Positions 38,201 through 46,981 of a DNA stretch of 58,155 bases are shown here, in pieces (the first letter of the stretch is position 1; each line of letters opens with the position of its first letter). The position numbers and the translations under genes are program-made. This stretch comes from Sphingomonas sp. Leaf10. Its GTDB lineage: Bacteria > Pseudomonadota > Alphaproteobacteria > Sphingomonadales > Sphingomonadaceae. A model generated the notes under the pieces. It ran no database searches and was not told the DNA's origin. It worked only from the letters and a program-made list of their open reading frames with translations. Location of the stretch: assembly GCF_001421245.1 (NCBI RefSeq), contig NZ_LMKE01000013.1:144101-202255 (forward strand), given 5' to 3'.

Positions 38201-38627
38201 AGGCGCCTTTGCGATCATCCGCAATGGCGTCGTCCATGTGACCTATTCGGGTTCGGGTGTCAGTCCGACCTATGTAGTGGGCGGGGTACGGGCTTCGCAG
38301 GACAGCGACCTGACGGACATCGGCAACTGGCGCAAACATCCGCTGCCCCTGCAGAAAAGCGTCCCGATGCCGTCGGGCGTAACCGACTATCTGAACTATG
38401 AACAAGGCCCGGGACATGGCGCGTTCACGACGGACGAGGACGGCAACCCTCTCTACGTCTATCACAGCTGGGGCGATGCCGTCGGTGGCAACGGACGCGA
38501 TACGCGCGTTCGGCGGCTACATTGGGCTGCCGATGGCAGGCCAATCCTGGACATGACCGTCGACGAGGAAGTGGCACCGGCATTCCGCCAGGTACAGATC
38601 GTCGTCTCGGTTGATCCGAAACCTTGA
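35292..38627 (+). CDS. multimodular glycoside hydrolase with two GH43 modules
   Basis: A 1111-residue secreted enzyme. The start is taken at GTG 35292, preceded by GGAGAGGG and followed at once by a clean signal peptide (KTAAFLGLVLLGSA..ADA-Q). The in-frame ATG at 35214 would place 26 residues before it. Modules: GH43 propeller 1 (about 40-380; RDPF, WAPEASW); an aBig-like domain (about 385-465); a propeller-like segment (about 480-620); a Big_4-like strand block (about 690-745); and GH43 propeller 2 (about 750-1105) with ADPTIY (base), WAPELHE and LAEGAF (acid). Probable activity is release of arabinose or xylose from hemicellulose or pectin side chains. Confidence 0.85.
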   Translation: MLISKPKTAAFLGLVLLGSATTAPPADAQPGNTERSSKVQKQASSRDHAEAYLFVYFTGDSVDGEKIRFAVSEGNNALKWQALNAGRPVLESASGTRGLRDPFILRSAKGDRFFLLATDLSVGRAGWNGATDRGSQYLEVWESTDLVHWGQQRHVRVNLPNAGMTWAPEASWDPSINAYVVYWTSTLFKDRARTQGDGEGPRILRSTTSDFRTFTTPEPWLKAADVPGMVRDKGLIDTTVLADRGYYYRFTKGTDAAGCASPDIFVQRSRSLGAMPTAPAWSLIDRCIGRRAGTPEVEGPSAFKANAGDTSGFRYFLWVDHYGGIGYIPLGTNSLTPPIRWTYPTEFRLPRSPRHGAVLPITERERAALVARWGVSSQPEPAPPQISDTLVVPPIVGSGTRLPKLAGHDVRWQVDGEPLNGDVLRNYDAKPRSVRLTARITGAGAAAATKAFDVTILGSAAQRLTSYARTPTSAHDANQPVIARSVHLALGPEGHMTPLNGDYGVAFARGDYVGVDRVDLRGVADPSPFYFADGSLGIIATRVDMAGKKEPGVALVFKAAGPTAVEFAELGVVDLHGDKMVSTPRAVWDSAARRYDVTWKDGSGAPYRTTVADLARIEMVGGAFEPTPGALRSRIVSPGNVAPAQPGSIPIDGEIAVSEPIATALRNRYDRVVNTGVRVPPLSITAGAVGAVTDARAELQYSDGSVASRAVDWNAPDLERLAKARSGSHVIRGTVRQRAYPRIFAYNRADPTIYRFERNGRVRYLFIATDDTDNNNVGSHHLPIRVADTIEALSDDKGGRSREIDLLNRRQRRDRTADGRTIAGCYWAPELHEIGGRLSILFAPCFNPKDQRSNEGGDWSTVQAHIMQLRDGGDPADPEAWSRPTAVRKADGSILGRAEFDRNISLDMSYFNVAGQGYYLWSQRYLSPPGPPGDPLTWIAKVDPTRPDRLASAPRPIITPTLSFEENLAEGAFAIIRNGVVHVTYSGSGVSPTYVVGGVRASQDSDLTDIGNWRKHPLPLQKSVPMPSGVTDYLNYEQGPGHGAFTTDEDGNPLYVYHSWGDAVGGNGRDTRVRRLHWAADGRPILDMTVDEEVAPAFRQVQIVVSVDPKP

Positions 38628-38769
38628 TCGCATCTGGTCGATCGTGATTACCGAACGCCGTTCCAGCGGCGCGGGAACAACAACAAGGCGGTCGAGTGTC
38701 GACGTAGGAAGACGGTACCAAAACCGTCGATACGTCGCGCACGGCAATTGGCTGATAAAGGGGAGGCTG

Positions 38770-41712
38770 ATGAAACGGATCGAACGACGCATGGGTATGG
38801 GCGTCATGACATGGGTGCTGGCTGGTTCGTCGGCACTGGCCGTCCAACCGGTCGCCGCGGCACCGGTGGCAGCGCCGACCGGGCTGGATGGGAACCTGCA
38901 TCCGCAGTCGGTCCCCGGCCTGCCGGCCTCCGGCTTCGGCTATGTCCGGCTGCACAGCGGCGTGCAGGTCCGGGCGGCGGGCGTGGTGAAGACCATCCTG
39001 TTCTACGGTCCGGCGACGGCGCGGGTAACGAGCAATGATGGGCGCAATTACTGGTCCGCGAAGAGCATCGTCGTCACCGCCCCGCCCGTCGACACGGCGT
39101 TCACCGTGGCCGAGACAGCCGGAACACTGACCATCGCGACCGCGAAGTTGCGGCTTTCGGTCGACAAGCGCAGCGGCGCGGTCAGCTTCTTCGACCCGAA
39201 CGGCAAGCTCTATACCACCGAAGACGCCGATCGCCCCCAGAGCGTGAAGCCGGTGAGAATCAACGATGCGCCGACCTATGAGGTGGAGAACCGCTTCACC
39301 CTGCGTCCCGACGAAGCGATCTACGGCTTCGGCTTCACCGACGATGCGACGATCAACCGCCGCGGCGCCAAGCTGGACCTGATCCAGACCAATATCGGCA
39401 TCATCATCCCGGTGATGATGTCGAACCGCCGCTATGGCGTGATGTGGGACACCTATTCGCACATGCGCTTCGCCGACGATGCGGACGGCGCGCGGCTCTG
39501 GGCGGAGGACGCGCCGGGCGGGGTCGATTATTACTTCATGGGTGCCGACACGATGGACGGGGTGGTCCAGTCCTATCGCGCGCTGACCGGTGCCGCCCCG
39601 ATGATCCCGAAACAGGCGTTCGGCCTGTTCATGAGCAAGGAACGCTATCCGACGCAGGACCGGCTGGTGGAAGTGGCGGAGACGTTCCGCCGCGAACGCT
39701 TCCCGCTCGATTACATCGTTCAGGACTGGCAATATTGGGGCGGCAACGATGGCAGCTGGAGCGGGATGACGTGGGACAAGACCCGCTTTCCCGATCCCGA
39801 ACGCACCATTTCCCGCATCCACGACCTGCACCTGAAACTGATGGTGTCGATCTGGCCGTCGGTCGGCAACGATACCGCGCTGGGCAAGGAACTCGACCAG
39901 CACGGGCTGCGCTTTCCGCCGCTGCACTGGATTTCGAAACAGGCGCGCATCTATGACGCGTTCAGCCCGCTCGGCCGGCAGATCTATTTCAAACATGCCA
40001 AGGCCGGGCTGCTCGACAAGGGCGTCGATGCGCTGTGGATGGACGGGACCGAGGTCGAGGTCAGCACCGCGATGCACGATGCCAAGGCGGCGGTCGACGA
40101 TATCAAGTCGCTGGGTCGCAACGCGCTCGGCGACTTCTCGCGCTATCTGAACGCCTATACGCTGATGACGACGCAGGGCACCTATGACGGACAGCGCGCG
40201 ACCAGCGACAAGCGCGCGCTGACGCTGACCCGATCGGCATGGGCCGGCGCGCAGCGGACCGCCGCCGTGTCGTGGTCGGGCGATACCCAGGCGAGCTGGA
40301 AGACGCTACGCCACCAGATTGCGGGCGGCGTGAACGTCACGGTTACCGGCAACCCCTATTGGACGCAGGATACCGGCGGCTTCTTCGTCAGCAGCTTTGC
40401 CGGTGGTGAGAAGAACCCGTTCTATCGCGAGTTGTTCGCACGCTGGTTCCAATATGCGACGTTCAATCCGCTGATGCGGGTTCACGGCACCAATATCGAG
40501 CGTGAACCCTATATCTTCAAAACGGGCGATCCGCAGGTTTATGGTTCGCTGCTGAATGCGGTGAACCTGCGCTATCGCCTGCTCCCCTATATCTACTCGA
40601 CCGCATGGCAGGTGACGTCGAACGGCTATACGATGATGCGACCGCTGGCGATGGACTTCCCCGACGACGCGCAGGTCCACAAGATCAACGACGCGTTCCT
40701 GTTCGGTGGCGCGCTGCTGGCCCACCCCGTCACCCGCGCCATGTACCATGTCGAGCCGGAGCCGGCCGCGACCGTCCCCACATCGGCCCTGACGACGCCC
40801 GATGGCAAGCCGGGACTGGCGGGTCAGTATTTCGCAGGCCGCAATTTCGATCGGCCGGCCGGTCGCGTCGTCGATGCGATCCTCGACAAGAACTGGCCCG
40901 AACCGCCGCTGCAACCGATGCCGCCGGGGCTGACCAAGCTCAACGATTTCTCCGCCCGCTGGGAGGGATCGCTCGAAGCGCCCGGGGACGGCGAACATGA
41001 ACTCGGCCTGCAGGGCGACGACGGCGTGCGACTGTTCGTCGACGGCAGGAAGCTGGTCGAGAACTGGGCCAGCGGCGCGTCACGCTATACCGGCGGAAAG
41101 GTAACGCTGCGCAAGGGACAGCGCGTGCCGATCCGCATCGAATATTTCCAGGGGGATGGCGAACGCGATCTGCGCTTCGCATGGCGTACCCCCGGCGAAT
41201 TGCGCGCAGTGACGGCGAAGGCTGGCGAGGCGCCCAAGCTGTCGGTCCGCACCTATCTGCCGGCGGGCGGATGGTATGATTTCTGGACCAACGAACGGCT
41301 GACCGGCGGACGCGAGGTGGCACGCGACGTGCCGCTCGACATTACGCCCCTGTACGTCCGCGCCGGCGCAATCCTGCCGATGGGGCCGCTCCAGCAATAT
41401 GCGACCGAAAAGCCCGACGCGCCTTATGAGATCCGCGTCTATCCCGGCGCGAACGGACGGTTCACCGTCTTCGAGGACGATAACGAAACCTACGCCTATG
41501 AACGCGGCGCGCGCGCGACCTACGACCTGAACTGGAACGACGCGAACCGCACGCTGACGATCGGACAGCGGCAGGGCAGCTTCCCGGGGATGATCGCGAC
41601 GCGGCAACTGGACATCGTCATCATCCAGCCGGGCAAGGGCGGTGGGATCGCCGATCTGCCGGCGACGCGGAGGATCAGCTATGACGGGCGGCCGGTGACG
41701 TTGCGGTTCTAG
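38770..41712 (+). CDS. GH31 alpha-xylosidase-like enzyme with inserted PA14 domain
   Basis: A 980-residue exported enzyme, start ATG 38770 with GGGGAGG three bases upstream. Signal peptide to about residue 31. The GH31 N-terminal sandwich and barrel run from about 60 to 640. The nucleophile is Asp425 in DALWMDGTE and the acid/base is Asp505 in VSWSGDTQASW. A PA14 domain (about 680-810; GQYFAGRNFDRPAG, LQGDDGVRLFVDG) is inserted before the C-terminal sandwich, unlike Cellvibrio Xyl31A where PA14 lies nearer the N-terminus. It likely removes alpha-xylose from xyloglucan oligosaccharides. The WMDGTE motif with Glu fits alpha-xylosidases better than alpha-glucosidases. Confidence 0.9.
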   Translation: MKRIERRMGMGVMTWVLAGSSALAVQPVAAAPVAAPTGLDGNLHPQSVPGLPASGFGYVRLHSGVQVRAAGVVKTILFYGPATARVTSNDGRNYWSAKSIVVTAPPVDTAFTVAETAGTLTIATAKLRLSVDKRSGAVSFFDPNGKLYTTEDADRPQSVKPVRINDAPTYEVENRFTLRPDEAIYGFGFTDDATINRRGAKLDLIQTNIGIIIPVMMSNRRYGVMWDTYSHMRFADDADGARLWAEDAPGGVDYYFMGADTMDGVVQSYRALTGAAPMIPKQAFGLFMSKERYPTQDRLVEVAETFRRERFPLDYIVQDWQYWGGNDGSWSGMTWDKTRFPDPERTISRIHDLHLKLMVSIWPSVGNDTALGKELDQHGLRFPPLHWISKQARIYDAFSPLGRQIYFKHAKAGLLDKGVDALWMDGTEVEVSTAMHDAKAAVDDIKSLGRNALGDFSRYLNAYTLMTTQGTYDGQRATSDKRALTLTRSAWAGAQRTAAVSWSGDTQASWKTLRHQIAGGVNVTVTGNPYWTQDTGGFFVSSFAGGEKNPFYRELFARWFQYATFNPLMRVHGTNIEREPYIFKTGDPQVYGSLLNAVNLRYRLLPYIYSTAWQVTSNGYTMMRPLAMDFPDDAQVHKINDAFLFGGALLAHPVTRAMYHVEPEPAATVPTSALTTPDGKPGLAGQYFAGRNFDRPAGRVVDAILDKNWPEPPLQPMPPGLTKLNDFSARWEGSLEAPGDGEHELGLQGDDGVRLFVDGRKLVENWASGASRYTGGKVTLRKGQRVPIRIEYFQGDGERDLRFAWRTPGELRAVTAKAGEAPKLSVRTYLPAGGWYDFWTNERLTGGREVARDVPLDITPLYVRAGAILPMGPLQQYATEKPDAPYEIRVYPGANGRFTVFEDDNETYAYERGARATYDLNWNDANRTLTIGQRQGSFPGMIATRQLDIVIIQPGKGGGIADLPATRRISYDGRPVTLRF

Positions 41713-41813
41713 ACGCGCCGGTTCCCGATGCGCGTGGTCCGAGGACGGGCAGGCTGGCACCGGCTGTATCGGGAACCGCCTGCCGCGACAGCGCAGGTGC
41801 CGCCGCCCGGCAA

Positions 41814-43457
41814 TCATCCGTTCTGCGACGCGATCCGGTATCGGAAATCGGAGAAGTCGGCATGGCCGCGCATCGCGCCGTCGTGCCACGTGAACAGGCC
41901 GACCCGGTCGCCGCGATAGTCCTGCCACTTCAGGTCATAGGCGTCGCCGAACCGCTCGAACCGACCGCGGCCGCCGTCATGTTCGAACACGGCGCGGCCG
42001 TCATTGCGCCAACGGGTCGCGAGGCCGATCCGAGGCCGATCGATCACCGGCCCCTGCTGCACCGTCTCGCCACGGCCGAAGCACAATGTCCGCCGCCCCG
42101 CAGCCTGCCGTACGCCGATCCAGGCGCCGTCGGCGGAGAAGTGGCTTAGCCCGGCGGTCTGACCATCGACCATCCCCGACAGGTCGAGCACGACACTCGC
42201 GCGGTTGTCCGCCGTCCGCCACGACCGCTGGGTCAGCATGTTGCCGACCCCGCGCAGACCCGGAAAGGCCGGTGGGAACGCCTTCAGCCGCAGCCAGCCG
42301 GGTCGCTCCGTCAGGCTGAACGCGTCGTGGCGCGGCGCGTGGTTCCATCCCCATACCGGCTTCAGGCCATCGGCGAAGTCGTCCGACAGGTCGGGCAGCG
42401 GCGGCCGGCGGGACCGGATCGGCTTGCGTGATTCCCAGACCATGTTGCCGATCCCGTCGGCGCCCCGCCGGCCGATGATCGGCCAGCCATCGGCCCAGCT
42501 GACGGGGAGCAGGCACATCGCCCGCCCCTCCCAGTCGCCATGCCCCTGATGCGTCAGGAACCACCATGACCGGTCACGGGCCTGCAACAGCGCGCCCTGG
42601 TTCGGTTCGCGATCGACGGGTCCGTTGACATGGCAAAGTTGCACGGCCTTCGCGTCGGCCAGCCCGCGCAGGCTGGTCGCGCGCTTCATCATCGGCACGC
42701 GGCCTTCGGCCTTCACCTCGCTGAAATAATGGTAATAGAGTTTGCCGAACTTGTAGAGCTTGTTCGCCTCCGACCCCTGCGAGTTCTGGATCGGCAGTGC
42801 CGAGGCGCGGTCCAGCGTCCTGCCATCCGGACTCATCCGGTACAGGCTGATGACATAATGTTTGCCGGTTACGGGATCGGCGGCGAAGCGGGTCATCACC
42901 AGCCATGCGGTGCCGTCCTCGTCCCAGAAGGGGCAGGGATCGTCGAAGCCCGGTTCGCGCAGCATCGAATGGGGCGGCGACCACGGCCCCTCGGCCCGTT
43001 CCGCGGTCGTGACGTACAGGCCACTCTTCGGCGAGGCGAAATAGATGTGGAAGCGCCCGCCGTGATGGCGGATCGCGCCAGCCCACATGCCAAGGCCGTA
43101 GCTGCCCATGCGCTGCCAGCCGAGTTCCTCCTCGCCCAGCATCGCCAGGTCGGGAACGGCATGACCAATCGTCGTCCAGTTCACCATATCGGTCGAGCGC
43201 AAGATGACCATCGCCGGGCTCATGTGCAACGTCGAGCTGATCGCGTAATAGGTGTCGCCGACCCGGATCGCGTCGAGGTCGGAAAAATCGGCCGGGATGA
43301 TCGGGTTGACGAAGCTGCCGTCCCCCTGATCGCCCCAGCGCGGCAGCGGCGATGCGGTCAGCGGCGCCGCCGGCGCGGCCTGTCCGGTGCACAGGCCGAT
43401 TCCACCCAGCGACGACAACCCCAGCAGAACCGTCCGCCGACTTGCTTCGCCGTTCAT
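41814..43457 (-). CDS. GH43 beta-xylosidase/arabinofuranosidase-like enzyme
   Basis: A 547-residue enzyme with a twin-arginine-like leader (SRRTVLLGLSSLGGIG), implying export, possibly folded. The five-blade propeller (about 45-345) has catalytic-base DLDAIRVGDTYYAISS, pKa-modulator DDPCPFWDEDG and acid QGSEANKLYKFG. The C-terminal beta-sandwich (about 350-545; FPPAFPGLRGVGNMLTQRS) resembles the xylosidase C-terminal domain. An AGAGGTG ribosome site lies before ATG 43457. It is convergent with the GH31 gene and shares a likely hemicellulose role. Confidence 0.9.
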   Translation of the reverse strand: MNGEASRRTVLLGLSSLGGIGLCTGQAAPAAPLTASPLPRWGDQGDGSFVNPIIPADFSDLDAIRVGDTYYAISSTLHMSPAMVILRSTDMVNWTTIGHAVPDLAMLGEEELGWQRMGSYGLGMWAGAIRHHGGRFHIYFASPKSGLYVTTAERAEGPWSPPHSMLREPGFDDPCPFWDEDGTAWLVMTRFAADPVTGKHYVISLYRMSPDGRTLDRASALPIQNSQGSEANKLYKFGKLYYHYFSEVKAEGRVPMMKRATSLRGLADAKAVQLCHVNGPVDREPNQGALLQARDRSWWFLTHQGHGDWEGRAMCLLPVSWADGWPIIGRRGADGIGNMVWESRKPIRSRRPPLPDLSDDFADGLKPVWGWNHAPRHDAFSLTERPGWLRLKAFPPAFPGLRGVGNMLTQRSWRTADNRASVVLDLSGMVDGQTAGLSHFSADGAWIGVRQAAGRRTLCFGRGETVQQGPVIDRPRIGLATRWRNDGRAVFEHDGGRGRFERFGDAYDLKWQDYRGDRVGLFTWHDGAMRGHADFSDFRYRIASQNG

Positions 43458-43658
43458 CGATCACCTCTCCCTTTTTTTCATATACTATCCGCCCGTGCGC
43501 CCGGCGTCGGCGCGCGGCGCGGGGTCCTGCCTTCGTATATCATGTCGTAACCGGGATCGAGGTTCGTCACCCGAAGCTGCGGGTCGCCGACGGCCCGCTT
43601 CGAGGCGGGACGATCCGCCGCCACCTTACGCCCGGCCCTGGCCGACAGGACGCCGTCG

Positions 43659-44488
43659 TCACCGTCGTCCGAAATACCGCTCGAGCCGACTTGCCTCGGA
43701 TGGGGTAATCGCGACGACCGCGCCGTGTTTGGGCGAGGTGAAGTTCGTCGTCTTCATCGGCGAACCCGGATCGTTGAACCGGCCGATAGCCCGGAACGTC
43801 CGGAAGTCGGTGGTCTCCGAAGAACCCATATTGTTCGGCTTTGCCGCATACACGTCGTACATCAGCACATGGGTGTCGGTTCCATGGCGGCGCCACACCA
43901 TCGGCGCCTCCGTCCCCACAGTTTCCGGATCGACCTTGGTCGGATCATAGACATAACTACCGATCAGCCGGTTCGACACCGCCTGCCGGATGTTGCCGGC
44001 ACCGTCATCGGTGCTGAGGAACAGTTGATAACGGTTGCCCACGCACGTGATATCGCCGTCCACCACGCTCTTGCCCGCGCGCGGCGATGCAAAGAGCGGC
44101 CGGGGGGTGGTCATAAGCGTACGGAACGCGGGATCGGCATAGGAATAGACCAGCGAATTGCAGCCGGTGCCCATTCGCGTGGCGAAATATACCATCATTC
44201 GGCGATGGCAGGGATCGTAGAACGCTTCCGGTGCCCAGGCGATGCCCATGTGACGATAGCCGCGGAACCGCCGCGTCAGGTCGACGCGCGCGGCGGTCCA
44301 GTAGATCAGGTCGCGGCTCTTCATCAGGATGATCGCGCGGTTGTTACCCCAGCCATAGCTGCTTGCCGGGCCTGCGCATCGGTGGGTGCCATCCCCACAA
44401 TCAACGCGGTAAGGAATACGCCGATGGATCCACAGCGCCGTGGGCTGTTCCTGCTCCGCGTGAGCGCAAGGCGATGATGTGCGTGCAT
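43659..44488 (-). pseudogene. decayed GH43 gene with out-of-frame signal peptide
   Basis: From a good ribosome site (GGAAG, four bases before ATG 44488) one frame gives a signal peptide containing IGVFLTALIVGMAPTDAQA. GH43 sequence (NNRAIILMKSRDLIYWTAARVDL, then MGIAWAPEAFYDP and VDGDITCVG) then continues in another frame to 43659. The first blade with the catalytic base Asp is missing. An internal deletion near 44345-44370 that removed roughly 90 codons and shifted the frame explains this. The remaining 3' part is otherwise intact, so the loss looks recent. It lies next to an IS630 element but is not cut by it. Confidence 0.82.
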
Positions 44489-44606
44489 GTGACTTCCGAC
44501 CGATCCAGCAAGGATGAATATTTTCTGACACCTCTTCTGTCATTGGGTAGTAACCAATCAATCGAGGCAGTCTTGGATTCGATATCGATCGGTGAATGTT
44601 GGCAAC

Positions 44607-45704
44607 CTAGTCACCTGAATCCGAAGTTCGGCTCATTGTTTTCTGGCAGAATCGTTTGACCGAGGCGAGGATGTCGTCGGCAGATTTCACCCATTTATAG
44701 GGCTTGGGTTTCTCGTTGTGCGCGGCGATGAAGGCGGCGATATCGGCCTCGAGTTCGGCCGTTGATCGGTGAACTCCGCGCTGCAATTGCTTGCGTGTCA
44801 ACTCGGCGAACCAGCGTTCGACCTGGTTGATCCACGATGCCGATGTCGGCGTGAAGTGCACATGCCAATGCGGGCGCCGGGCGAGCCAGGCCTTGACCCG
44901 GGGCGTCTTGTGGGTAGCATAATTGTCCATCACGAGGTGGACCTCGGGGCATTCGGGCATGGCCGCATCGATCTGCTTGAGAAAGTCCAGGAACTCGGTG
45001 GCGCAATGCCGTCTGTAGCATTTGCCGATGACCGCGCCGGTGGCGATGTCGAGTGCGGCGAACAACGAGGTGGTGCCGTTGCGGATGTAGGTGTGGGTGC
45101 GCCGTTCGGGCACGCCCGGCGCCATGGGCAGGACCGGCTGCTCGCGATCGAGCGCCTGGATCTGCGATTTCTCGTCCACGCATAGCACCACGGCGCGGGT
45201 CGGAGGCGACAGATAAAGGCCGACGATGTCCTGCACCTTGTCGACGAACAGCGGATCGCTCGACAGCTTGAACGTCTCCGACCGGTGCGGCTGCAGGCCA
45301 AACGCGCCCCAAATCCGGCGGATCGTCGTGTGTGATAGCCCGGCCTCTGCTGCCATCGAACGGATCGACCAATGGGTTGCGTCCTTGGGCGTGGTGTTCA
45401 GCGTACGCTCGATCACTTGCGCGACTTGCGCATCGCTCACTGTGCGCGGTCGGCCGGCCCGATACTCGTCGCTCAGCCCTTCGACGCCGTCTTGCGCAAA
45501 ACGACGGCGCCACTTGCCCACCGTATGCTCGTGAACACCAAGGCGCTCGGCTACCTCCTTGCTCTGCAGCCCGTCGGCGCACAGCAGAACCATCCGACAG
45601 CGATCCGATAACGAGCGCGGTACTTTGTGACGCCGCACCTGCGATTCCAGGAACGCGCGATCGGCCGCGTTCAATACCACCACGTCCGCCTGACGACCCA
45701 CCAT
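44607..45704 (-). CDS. IS630-family transposase
   Basis: A 365-residue DDE transposase in one frame. An N-terminal helix-turn-helix (LQSKEVAERLGVHEHTVGKWRRRF near 48) precedes a second winged region (THWSIRSMAAEAGLSHTTIRRIW near 110). The catalytic residues are Asp in LCVDEKSQIQALDR near 173, Asp in HLVMDNYATHK near 258 and Glu in INQVERWFAELTR near 292. The length and motif spacing match IS630 proteins that need no frameshift. Confidence 0.95.
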   Translation of the reverse strand: MVGRQADVVVLNAADRAFLESQVRRHKVPRSLSDRCRMVLLCADGLQSKEVAERLGVHEHTVGKWRRRFAQDGVEGLSDEYRAGRPRTVSDAQVAQVIERTLNTTPKDATHWSIRSMAAEAGLSHTTIRRIWGAFGLQPHRSETFKLSSDPLFVDKVQDIVGLYLSPPTRAVVLCVDEKSQIQALDREQPVLPMAPGVPERRTHTYIRNGTTSLFAALDIATGAVIGKCYRRHCATEFLDFLKQIDAAMPECPEVHLVMDNYATHKTPRVKAWLARRPHWHVHFTPTSASWINQVERWFAELTRKQLQRGVHRSTAELEADIAAFIAAHNEKPKPYKWVKSADDILASVKRFCQKTMSRTSDSGD

Positions 45705-45765
45705 CTATGCCTCCCGCCTTCGCCAAGAGACATACAATGTAGCTTACTTCAGTTCCAGGGGACTA
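44608..45765 (-). mobile_element. complete IS630-family insertion sequence
   Basis: The element is bounded by TA at 44608-44609 and 45764-45765, the target duplication typical of IS630. The terminal inverted repeats are imperfect over about 20 bases: left GTCACCTGAATCCGAAGT; right, read inward, GTCCCCTGGAACTGAAGT. A single transposase gene fills it. The transposase stop codon lies in the left end. Both ends and the open frame are intact, so it may still move. Confidence 0.88.
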
Positions 45766-45774
45766 GGGCCGGGG

Positions 45775-46129
45775 AGCCTTCAATCATTCTTTCAGCGGCG
45801 AACAGAAAACAGCCGATGTCGTTGCGGGCGCGTGGCATGGACCGCGAAATTCTGACGCACGACTGCGAAACATTTGAAATAGGCGACAAATCTTCGTGAA
45901 GCACTGCAAGGGCACGGTCAATAGCTCGATCGGCATCAGCGGCGTGGTACTTCGGTTCGACAAGAATGGCGGATCGCTTTTCGAAGCACTCGATGATGGT
46001 CTCTTTATTCCCAGCGGTGGACGCGCCGCCCGCTGTACATAGTGACCGCATCCAACCGCAGATATTCGGCGCTGATCGCATTTGTCGGAAGTGGGCGACC
46101 GAACCGATCGCCGATGATGCGACCGGCAC
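45775..46129 (-). pseudogene. truncated hypothetical frame beside the IS630 element
   Basis: A minus-strand frame of up to 126 codons that runs into the IS end. Its last few residues are encoded by the IS itself. The inner part (AILVEPKYHAADADRAIDRALAVLHEDLSP) has protein-like composition, but the N-terminal part does not and overlaps IS110-like sequence on the other strand. No family was recognised. It may be a remnant of a gene cut by the insertion, or a chance frame. Confidence 0.35.
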
Positions 46130-46139
46130 CCATCACTGG

Positions 46140-46286
46140 GCGCTGGACGTTGCGCTGGAGAATCTGCCCTGCGTCAAGCTTACCCCGGAATGCGCGAAGC
46201 GCTTGGCACAGTCGACCGGTACGCTCGCCAAGATCGATCGCATCGACGCCAGACTACTCGCGCGGATCGCGGTCGCGCTTGGATGA
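46140..46286 (+). pseudogene. IS110-family transposase fragment
   Basis: The frame encodes CVKLTPECAKRLAQSTGT followed by LAKIDRIDARLLARI, the hallmark of the N-terminal DEDD part of IS110 transposases (usually KTDRIDARLLA). It stops at TGA 46284-46286 and has no start or C-terminal half. The rest of 45766-46391 shows no other gene. It is a fossil of an older mobile element between the IS630 copy and tRNA-Lys. Confidence 0.75.
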
Positions 46287-46391
46287 ATCCCTCGACGGAA
46301 CCAGCGGACCGAACTGGTCAACACTGGCACCTGACGTTGTTAGTCAGCTGGCACGGACAATGCCCGCGCGCGAGTTTCTGACGAAGGTCGG

Positions 46392-46467
<76 letters not shown>

Positions 46468-46482
46468 ACGAAGCCCCGCCCC

Positions 46483-46959
46483 CTAGTCCCGCGGGCGGGC
46501 GCGGTCAACCAGTTGGTGTAGTTGCCGCACCGTCCGCCCGCTTACCGGGTCGCGCCAGCCGCCCGCGATCCGAGCGAGTGGTCGCAGTACGAAATCGCGC
46601 GTCCGAAACGCGACATGCGGCACGGTCAGACCCGGCCCCGACCAGCATCCCCGCGACCACAGTACGATGTCAAGATCGATGACCCGCGATCCCCAGCGCC
46701 GCCCGCGCCGCCGCCCGAATGCCCGCTCGATCGCCTTTAGCCGCGCCAGCAACTGTGGCGGCGACAGGTCACTGTCGAGCAGCACCGCCGTATTGGCATA
46801 GCGCCGGAGCGACGGCCCTAACGGCGCGCTGCCGATGACCGGAGCGACCGCCCATACTCCGTCAAGCGCCGCGATCGCTGCGCACACCTCGCTGGTCGGA
46901 CCGCCATGCCGCCCCCGCCGGTTCGATCCGATCGCAATCGCATAGGTTGAGGTCGTCAT
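46483..46959 (-). CDS. folK: hydroxymethyldihydropterin pyrophosphokinase
   Basis: A 158-residue enzyme that pyrophosphorylates hydroxymethyldihydropterin, the step before FolP. It starts YAIAIGSNRRGRHGGP and has the catalytic signature RRWGSRVIDLDIVLWSRG near 95, then LTVPHVAFRTRDFVLRPLARIA. It is divergent from the glycosylase gene with only 22 bases between the starts, so the promoters must overlap the neighbouring coding ends. Confidence 0.95.
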   Translation of the reverse strand: MTTSTYAIAIGSNRRGRHGGPTSEVCAAIAALDGVWAVAPVIGSAPLGPSLRRYANTAVLLDSDLSPPQLLARLKAIERAFGRRRGRRWGSRVIDLDIVLWSRGCWSGPGLTVPHVAFRTRDFVLRPLARIAGGWRDPVSGRTVRQLHQLVDRARPRD

Positions 46960-46981
46960 CGCCCGCGCCTATCGCCCGCAC

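Noticed and set aside
41720..41777. Nine-base inverted repeat GGTTCCCGA/TCGGGAACC after the GH31 gene
   Set aside because: The arms are 40 bases apart with no T-run. It is too weak to call a terminator.
43458..43658. Possible remnant coding sequence between the two GH43 genes
   Set aside because: A short frame with DPQLRVTNLDPGYDMIYEG looks protein-like, but it has no start, no family match and stops nearby; not enough to support a feature.
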